The notes below the pieces were generated by a model. That model did not search any database and was not told the origin of the DNA. It saw nothing but the letters and a program-made list of their open reading frames with translations. Positions 57,465-64,000 of a DNA stretch of 64,000 nucleotides are shown here, in pieces (the first letter of the stretch is position 1; every line of letters begins with the position of its first letter). The stretch is from Oscarella lobularis (lineage: Eukaryota; Porifera; Homoscleromorpha; Homosclerophorida; Oscarellidae), in contig NC_089175.1 of assembly GCF_947507565.1 (NCBI RefSeq), forward strand, positions 3,895,733 through 3,959,732, in the 5' to 3' direction. The translations under genes and the position numbers were made by a program.

Positions 57465-58903
57465 ATGGACGGCTTCCGACGTTGCTGGACTGGCCTGTCT
57501 CTGGTGATTATCTTCCTCGTCTTCGCGTACTATTTTGCCATATCCACTGTCTGCCGCTTGGAAAAAATAATTGAAGAGGAGGTAAACGCGGTTTTAGCAC
57601 ATGAGATGAATTCGTGCGAGCGGTATCGACGAGGTAAAGCGGCAGGTCCTCTGTGCGAGACCCTGTGCACCCGTTCGGCCGATCTATACTGCCTCACGGC
57701 GCGTCCAGAAAAACAAGTCTATCGCGCTCGCGTCAACGGTACAGTAGTGACATCGTGCTGAAACACCAGTACGTCATCCAGGAGTCGATCGTCGAAGACG
57801 AAGACATAGAAGCTCAGCACACCGTCCCCGAAAACTTCGAAACGATCGACTCCAACAATGCGACGGACGTCGCAATTCGTCATCTCCGAACGGTAATAGG
57901 CGCAAAATTCGACAGTGACGTCACCGATATTCTGACGTCAAAATTATTGGCCATCGTCGACGAAAACGGCGACGGACGACTGAGCGTCGCCGAAGCGACG
58001 ACCGCCTATCGACTGGCGGCGTATCAGTACGAATTTCTCGTCGTCGTTCTTCTTGCCGACGAGAAATTGTCCGTGCCGCTGCGCGGTCACTGCGGCGAGA
58101 TTTATTCTCTCGACGTCGTCGAGATTTCGGGAAAGGAGATCGTGGGCGAGATTTCGGCTCTGATGGACGAACTCAAACATTTCTTCCTCGTGCTGAATTG
58201 GCAATCATTCGTCATTCAGTCCTGGGCGACGTTTGCTCAAGTCTTGAAGATGTTTCGACAATACGTTCAATTTCGACTCGTTCCCGTCGACTAGAAGGAG
58301 CGGATCGACTACGGGCTCGGCGTTCTGAATCTCGCCGATCGGCTCGCCGCGCTGTCGACGACGGATCGGTTTTACTTGTGCGATATGCACGACGGGAATT
58401 TCGGACGCGACGGCGCCGGTCGCGTGCGTTTGCTCGACGCCAATTCGTTCTTCTCCCGATCGGCCGTCGACGATTTCTACTCGCAACGGCCTTGTCAAGA
58501 CGATTCCGACTGCGAGTTGATTGTGATGGACAGAAACGATTGCCACGGCGCGTGCAATCGAACGAGAGGCACGTGCTCGTTCGCTTCGACGACGACTCTT
58601 CTGTATGTGGTCTGCCTGGACGTACTACGGAGAACGTTTAGAGCGGAGAATACACATGAATACTGCCCTGCTGATTCGACACTACGAACGCGCCTGTACG
58701 ACGCTCTCACTTGGTGCATGACCGACGCTCTGCTCGAGATGAACGCCGTTCAGTATCGAGAATTGACGTTGCACTATAGGAATCTTTTCGCGAGACTCGC
58801 TAGCGATTTTTTATCTTCCTGTCCTGGTATAGGCGCATCGTCGACAATTTTAAGTTTTCTTATTATACATACGCGTATAAACACCAATGCTTTCGTTCCT
58901 TGA
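57465..58903 (+). CDS. DIPK1/FAM69-family divergent protein kinase (type II ER/Golgi membrane protein)
   Basis: An N-terminal membrane anchor (LVIIFLVFAYYFAIS) is followed by the PIP49/FAM69 N-domain with its Cys pattern (CERYRRGKAAGPLCETLC, DLYC). After a one-base shift near 57750 comes an EF-hand (DENGDGRLSVAE) inserted in the kinase fold, a hallmark of DIPK1, then EFLVVVLLADEKLSVPL, GHCGEIYSLD, RIDYGLGVLNLAD, FYLCDMHDGNFG (the catalytic/DFG-like region), CQDDSDCELIVMDRNDC with CNRTRGTC, and a C-terminal helix block to about 58840. A TAG at 58292-58294 interrupts the frame where vertebrate members have Trp, so it may be a TGG-to-TAG change or a read error. Family members are Cys-rich ER proteins linked to secretory-pathway phosphorylation; activity is little characterised. 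Confidence 0.8.
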
Positions 58904-58927
58904 ATTGCTCCGGCGAAATTCTTACGG

Positions 58928-60103
58928 TTAGTTGAGAGTGTCTGTGAAGCGTTCGTGCGTAGTTGATGTGCTGGGTGACCTGCGGACATTCGGAGCGTCA
59001 CGTTGGAAAGGAGAAAGCGGCTCGGTACCTTTGCTATCTTGAGCGATTCGCAACGAATCTGTTTCCTTCGCCAGCCCTTTACTTCGTCTAGTACCGTCAG
59101 TTGAATATATGCCTTGGTTTTGTTTCCTTCTGCGAGAAAAGTTCGACTTTGCCCATCGCGAGACCGATTCCGTACCTGTCGTCTCTTCCGCTTCGCATCG
59201 ATTGACGTCCGAAACTTTGGCGCGAACGATGAGGTGATCCGTTCGCTTTCCGAAAACGAATAGCTCCTCGGATGACACTATGATGCACATCTTCTCCATT
59301 CCAAAACTCAGTCCCTCGTACGCAACTAATCTGCAAGACAAACGTGCGTAGAAACGACGCTAAAGAGCCTCACTGTCTTCTCCTACTGTTCGCTTGAATC
59401 GTTCCGTTCAGCTGAAGAAGAATTTCCCATCCTTTAGCCATCGTTGGCGAGTAGGGAGGCAATACACCGCCCAAGCCAATGCAATAGCGTGGCCGTCGAA
59501 TCGACGCCGGTTTTTCTGCCTTACTACTCGTCGTGCCGACACTCACAGCGGCAGCCGTGCTTGCAGCTAAGTCCAAAACACCGCCCACGGGTTTTGCCAC
59601 AGTCCCCACGACGCCCTTCATCAGACTCCCTAAAACGAACGGGTGCAGAAATGCTCAAGTGGTTGTATAAAATATCTGACCGAAACTCCTTTCTTTACAG
59701 CTCCTTCAGTTGTTTGCGTGATGACGCTTGTTAAGCCTCCAAATATGCCGTGTCCAAGACCTTGTATTCCAGCGACAAGATGCTCGCCGCTCGTTCTAGC
59801 AGTATCATTAATTTGCGCTCTTTCTGCGCTGTACTCGTCGTCCATAGATGCAACATCGAATGCACTCGAGACGGTACTAGTTATCTAAAAAACCAAAAGA
59901 TAAAAGAAAGGCGTCGTTTTGATTATACGGCGGGTATACTTTAGAAGCCGAATCCAAAACCACACGAGTCACATTTTTTGCGAAGCCAATGACGTTGCCA
60001 CGAGTCAAATTGTCAACTCCTGATGCAACGTCATTTAGTAGACCAAAGGGATTTCCTAGCATGTCAACTGATCCTAAATACGTGCTGCTTGACTCGAAAA
60101 TTG
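58928..60103 (-). CDS. VPS13: VPS13 C-terminal region, partial
   Basis: Minus exons: 60103-59877 (SVDMLGNPFGLLNDVASGV, the conserved LGNPxGL...GV segment), 59845-59630 (HLVAGIQGLGHGIFGGLTSV, EGAVKKGVS), 59621-59370 (MKGVVGTVAKPVGGVLDLA, then RRPRYCIGLGGVLPPYS) and 59341-58928 (LVAYEGLSFGMEKMCIIVSS and the following strand-rich end). These are the ATG2_C-like helical repeats and the PH-like C-terminus found in all VPS13 proteins, which localise the lipid bridge to acceptor membranes. The exons read well with short introns. The coding piece starts at an acceptor at 60103 but upstream sequence is receptor-derived, so the rest of the gene is not in place. It ends 25 bp from the convergent DIPK1-like gene. 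Confidence 0.75.
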
Positions 60104-60176
60104 CTAAGAAAAACAAATCATTCTCGCTGCGACGTCTCAACAACAAACCTTTGCGTAAAGTCGAACTGCTACCTTA

Positions 60177-60557
60177 GCCTCTTTTGGCTGCAGAGAGCTG
60201 TTGGAACTCTCAACCTTGCAAGTGTATTCGCCTTCATTTTCCACTCCCGCAGACGCAAGTTCATACGTGCAGACTGCTGAACGAACAGATGCGTAGCCAT
60301 TGTTGGGTGGCATTTCAGGCGTGCACTTAAACGAGTACTGGACGGTCACGTTGGGAGTAACGAAGTGATGACTTATTTCTTCCTTCGCCTGGAACTTCAA
60401 GCTGACCCGCAAGCCTGTCAGAAAGTTGCTGTAGTAGCCACCACAAACAAGAAAGTTGGCCCCCGTTGGCTGCCCAAAAACCAAGTACTTTTGGGGCTGC
60501 GAAAAACGAATGTAGGCGTTGAGAGTTGTTAATTCGGCAAAAGAAAAGAAAGCACCT
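60177..60557 (-). CDS. Ig-like receptor exon, partial
   Basis: The exon opens after an acceptor (TTTTGCGTAG) and reads GAFFSFAELTTLNAYIRF, then GANFLVCGGYYSNF, SLKFQAKEEISHHF and ENEGEYTCKVESSNS, ending at a GTAGCA donor near 60177. The Cys pair and GEYTCKV corner indicate an Ig fold. The next exon in the minus direction is VPS13 C-terminal sequence, so this receptor is cut here. Confidence 0.6.
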
Positions 60558-60652
60558 ACGCAAAACGTCAATCAAAAAAAACCGGTTTCATTCATTTGCT
60601 AGGACCGCATGGGTGATTAATTAAAGAGGGCCGCGGCCCTGCAACGCGGAGG

Positions 60653-60851
60653 TATGTACAGTCTGAGGTGTTCTGCTATATCATCTCAGCAAACTTGAAA
60701 TTTTAGTCATTGCAGGGTATCCGACTTGGAACATACGACGGGTTGCAGCGCAATGAAATTGCGTCGTATGCAAGATTGTTTTCTATCGTCCGTCGAAGCT
60801 CGGCTACCCTATTATTAATAAGAGGCTGACACGATGAGGTTACTACACCAC
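60653..60851. other. 3' flank of receptor TM exon (third copy of array flank)
   Basis: This 200-bp stretch (TGTACAGTCTGAGG through GATGAGGTTACTACACCACC) also ends just before arrays 1 and 2, at 13154-13357 and 18484-18684. Here it lies directly downstream of a receptor stop codon and has no array, so this is the likely ancestral context. Confidence 0.8.
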
Positions 60852-60985
60852 CTACTTTTTCTTCGCCGAGCAGAGAGCGCAAAGAAGACATAATGCAATA
60901 ACGCTCATTATTCCAAAACCCGAGATGCTCACGACGAGCACTATCCAATAGTTTCTGCACGGTGCTGTGCTCCCTAGCCGTTCCT
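60852..60985 (-). CDS. Receptor transmembrane exon with stop
   Basis: After an acceptor (TTTTGTGTAG) the minus frame reads RLGSTAPCRNYW, a transmembrane helix (IVLVVSISGFGIMSVIAL), then CLLCALCSAKKK and TAG at 60854-60852. It is the last exon of a single-pass receptor with a very short cytoplasmic tail. The extracellular exons should lie at higher coordinates, but only minisatellites are seen there. Confidence 0.65.
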
Positions 60986-61149
60986 CTACACAAAAAATAT
61001 CGCTTTAATTGACATACCAACCTCAGGGTTCTGCCGACATGAGTCGGCATGGGTCGGCCCCGACCCTCACTCCCCTATCGCCGACCCATACTACTAAAAC
61101 GTCGTGAAAGCCCGTAGCTTGCAATAATTACAGCTGGATACATAGTCTA

Positions 61150-62000
61150 AAGCAAATTTAAAAATGGTCCAAGACAATTTTAAAATTTGTCCTAAAACAG
61201 TTTGAAAAATTGTTCCTAGACAATTCTAAAATTTTCCAGGACAATTTTAAAACTTGTCCCTAGACAATTCTAAAATTGAAGGACAATTCTAAAAATTGTG
61301 TCAAGACAATTCTAAAATCGTTCCAAGACAATTTTCTCGCGCATCAAAACTGTGGAGCCCGTTCTCTCGCCACAAAATTGAGAAGACCGTTCTATCGCCT
61401 CAAAACTGTGTAGTTCTCTCGCCTCAAAACTGTATTGCCCGTTCTCTCGCCTAAAAAATGTGTTGCCCGTTCTCTCGCCTCAAAACCGTGGAGCCCGTTC
61501 TCTCGCCCCAAAACTGCGGAGCCCGTTCTCTCGCCCAAAAACTGTGGAGCCCGTTCTCTCGCCCCAAAACTGTGGAGCCCGTTCTCTCGCCCAAAAACCG
61601 TGGAGCCCGTTCTCTCGCCCCAAAACTGTGAAGCCCGTTCTCTCGCCCAAAAACTGTGGAGCCCGTTCTCTCGCCCCAAAGCTGTGGAGCCCGATCGCTC
61701 GCTTCAATATCTGTGACAAGGGTATTTGTGACAAGGGTATCTGTGATCACAGGGTATCTGTGATCAAAAGGACATCTGTGATCACGGGGTATCTGTGATC
61801 ACGGGGGAATCACAGGGCAATTTTAAAAATTGTCCAAGGACATTTTTAAAAATTGTCTCAGGGCAATTTTAAAAATCGTCTAAGACAATTTAAAAATTGT
61901 CCAAGACAATATTAAAAATCGTCCAAGACAATTTTAAAAACGGTCTAAGACAATTTTTAAAATGGTCCAAGGAATCGTCCAAAGCAAGATTTTAAAATTG
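61150..62000. repeat. Block of short palindromic and tandem repeats
   Basis: GACAATTTTAAAAATTGTC-type palindromes run at 61150-61335 and 61815-61990, each unit folding on itself. Between them lie the 28-bp array and a 15-bp array (GGTATCTGTGATCAC) at 61705-61805. Confidence 0.85.
61340..61705. repeat. 28-bp minisatellite (about 13 units)
   Basis: Units read CCCGTTCTCTCGCC followed by CCAAAACTGTGGAG with small changes. Because 28 is not divisible by three, each reading frame cycles through all three phases every 84 bp, producing open frames with a 28-residue period on both strands. The CCCGTT...TCAAAACTGT ends resemble the inverted-flank units of the composite repeats at 40.9 and 50.6 kb. Confidence 0.9.
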
Positions 62001-62369
62001 CGAATTATGTCTATCCTATCCTTCCAGTCCTTCCCACACTGAATTTCTCGACAGATCCCTGTCTTGTGGTATACCGGTATTTGTGTCATAATTCACGACG
62101 CAACTTAAATCTTTTTGCTCAGCAATTACTGATCTGCGATCGGCAAAAAATGATTGATGCGTGGTCTCAATTTTTTTGTTTTGTTGGGTGTGAATTTTCG
62201 TTTTGATCGCGTTCATTTTTTTGCGGGGCGTGGCAACGCATACCATCAATTGCGAGTGAATTTTTCAATTAGTAAGTTTAGAGAAGAAAAGGAGCGAGGC
62301 TTTCGTAGTTGAATACCTTGACTAGATACCGCATTTGTATTGTTAACAGTCTCAACTCAACAACTTAAC
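62001..62369. other. No supported gene
   Basis: AT-rich sequence with poly-T runs; nothing is recognised. Confidence 0.4.
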
Positions 62370-62575
62370 TGTGACAAGTGTCTTCAATTCGTTGCGCGCG
62401 AGCGGCGCTTGCGGTTCAGGCGCAAGGAACGCCACTCGCGCATAAAAAGTACTCTGCAGCGTTGGCGGGAACGCCCACTTTTGAGAGACAAGTGTCTCCC
62501 TTTCGTTGCGCGCGAGCGACGCTTGCGGTTCAGGCGCAAGGAACGCCACTGGCGCATAAAAATTAGACTTTTGAC
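62370..62575. repeat. GC-rich hairpin repeat, two units, reverse orientation
   Basis: Two units of the dispersed GCGCGAGTGGCG/CGCC...CGCGC family, here as GTTGCGCGCGAGCGGCGCTT and GGAACGCCACTCGCGC, in the orientation opposite to the copy at 23226. Confidence 0.8.
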
Positions 62576-62834
62576 AGACCGCTAAAATTTTCTCGCACAA
62601 TTTCAAATTGTCTTGGACAATTTTAAAATTGTCCCAGAACAATTTTAAAAATCGTCTAAGACAATTTTAACAAGTTTTAGTTTGGAAAAATGTCTCGGTT
62701 TGTCTTGCATGAAATTGCAGGTGTAACAGTAAAATATAAAGCAGACTGCAACGTGAAGGAAAAAAGAGAAGGGTACTTGATGGTGATGATGATGAATACT
62801 ATCATCGATGATCAAATATTATTCTCTTCCTCAA

Positions 62835-64000
62835 TCATACAGAATAATTACAAGGGACTGGCCAACTGTTCTCTAGTGTAATAAATTACAGAAAAATTAC
62901 AAGGGACTGGCCAACTGTTCTTTCCTGTAATAAATTACAGTCAAACTACAACGGATTGGCCAATTGTTCTTTCCTGTAATAAATTACAGGAAAATTACAA
63001 GAGACTGGCCAACTGTTCTCTAGTGTAATAAATTACAAGAAAATTAAAAGCGACTGGCCAACTGTTCTCTAGTGTAATAAATTACAGTGAAATTACAAGG
63101 GGCTGGCCAACTGTTCTCTCCTGTAATAAAATACAGAAAAATTACAAGGGACTGGCCAACTGTTCTCTCCTGTAATAAATTACAGAAAAATTACAAGGGA
63201 CTGGCAAACTGTTCTCTCCTGTAATAAATTACAGAAAAATTACAAGGGACTGGCCAACTGTTCTATAGTGTAATAAATTACAGTGAAATTACAAGGGACT
63301 GGCAAACTGCTCTTTCCTGTAATAAATTACAGTCAAATTAAAACGGACTGGCCAATTGTTCTTTCCTGTTATAAATTACAGAAAAATTACAAGGGACTGG
63401 CCAACTGTTCTTTCCTGTAATACATTACAGGAAAATTACAAGAGACTGGCCAACTGTTCTCTAGTGTAAAAAATTACAACGGACTGGCCAACTGTTCTCT
63501 CCTGTAATAAATTACAGGAAAATTACAAGAGACTGGCCAACTGTTCCCTAGCGTAATAAATTACAGAAAAATTACAAGGGACATGCCAACTGTTCTCTCC
63601 TGTAATAAATTACAGTGAAATTACAAGGAGCTGGCCAACTGTTCTCTCCTGTAATAAATTACAGTGAAATTACAAGGGACTGGCAAACTGTTCTCTCTTG
63701 TAAAAAATTACAGAAAAATTACAAAGGACTGGCCAACTGTTCTCTCCTGTAATAAATTACAGTGAAATTACAAGGGGCTGGCCAACTGTTCTCTCCTGTA
63801 ATAAATTACAGTGAAATTACAAGGGACTGAACAACTGTTCTCTCCTGTAATAAATTACAGAAAAATTACAAGGGACTGGCAAACTGTTCTCTCCTGTAAT
63901 AAATTACAGAAAAATTACAAAGGACTGGCCAACTGTTCTCTCCTGTAATAAATTACAGGAAAATTACAAGAGACTGGCCAACTGTTCTCTAGTGTAATAA
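62835..64000. repeat. 49-bp minisatellite running off the window (about 23 units)
   Basis: Units of about 49 bp contain GGACTGGCCAACTGTTCTC, TCCTGTAATAAATTACAG and AAAAATTACAAG. CTGTAAT-AA-ATTACAG is a perfect inverted repeat with a two-base loop in nearly every unit; a variant subfamily has TAGTGTAATAAATTACAG. The array is open at 64000. Confidence 0.95.

Noticed and set aside
61392..61750. Gly/Arg/Glu-rich repeat proteins on both strands
   Set aside because: Generated by the 28-bp tandem repeat cycling through three phases.
62835..64000. CRISPR-like array (direct repeats with internal palindrome)
   Set aside because: No unique spacers; the whole 49-bp unit is repeated. The genomic context is eukaryotic.

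Overview
The window looks like nuclear DNA from an early-branching animal, most likely a sponge; Homoscleromorpha (Oscarella/Corticium type) is my guess. The reasons are a tyrosine-kinase C-lobe, Ig/Fn3 receptors with phase-1 introns of only about 50-60 bp, and recognisable animal genes: PPP2R3C, a DIPK1/FAM69 membrane protein, VPS13/VPS13D, PRODH, CRNKL1, an ISWI-type remodeller, a calcineurin-like phosphatase and a CTHRC1-like fragment. All assignments come from motifs recognised by eye; no database search was possible.

Layout. 0-6 kb (+): last exon of a tyrosine kinase and two single-pass Ig-family receptors. 7.6-9.5 kb (-): a broken calcineurin-A-like phosphatase followed by an EF-hand. 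11-22 kb: a tandem segmental duplication whose unit is a PRODH pseudogene, a receptor-derived flank and a 45-bp minisatellite array; a third PRODH stub is fused to VPS13 and receptor scraps. 22-25 kb (-): N-proximal VPS13 fragment, decayed ISWI fragment, CRNKL1 5' end. 25.4-32.5 kb: the largest 45-bp array (7 kb). 32.5-40.5 kb (-): VPS13D-like segment (block A) with a recent 1.27-kb retroelement-like insertion. 40.6-46.7 kb: palindromic and tandem repeats of several families. 46.7-50.3 kb and 53.7-55.7 kb: shortened copies (blocks B and C) of block A. 51.7-53.8 kb: CTHRC1-like, Ig and VPS13 exons. 56-58.9 kb: the two best single-copy genes, PPP2R3C (-) and DIPK1-like (+), head to head with 56 bp between their starts. 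58.9-60.1 kb (-): VPS13 C-terminus. 60.2-61 kb (-): receptor exons. 61.1-64 kb: more minisatellites, running off the end.

The region is mainly a patchwork of duplicated gene fragments and minisatellites rather than an operon-like system. The 45-bp family alone occupies about 14.6 kb (about 23 percent of the window). Many genes carry single-base frameshifts at homopolymers without nonsense mutations (at least seven in PPP2R3C), so part of the apparent pseudogenisation may be consensus error in the assembly. The truncations, fusions and missing segments are harder to explain that way.
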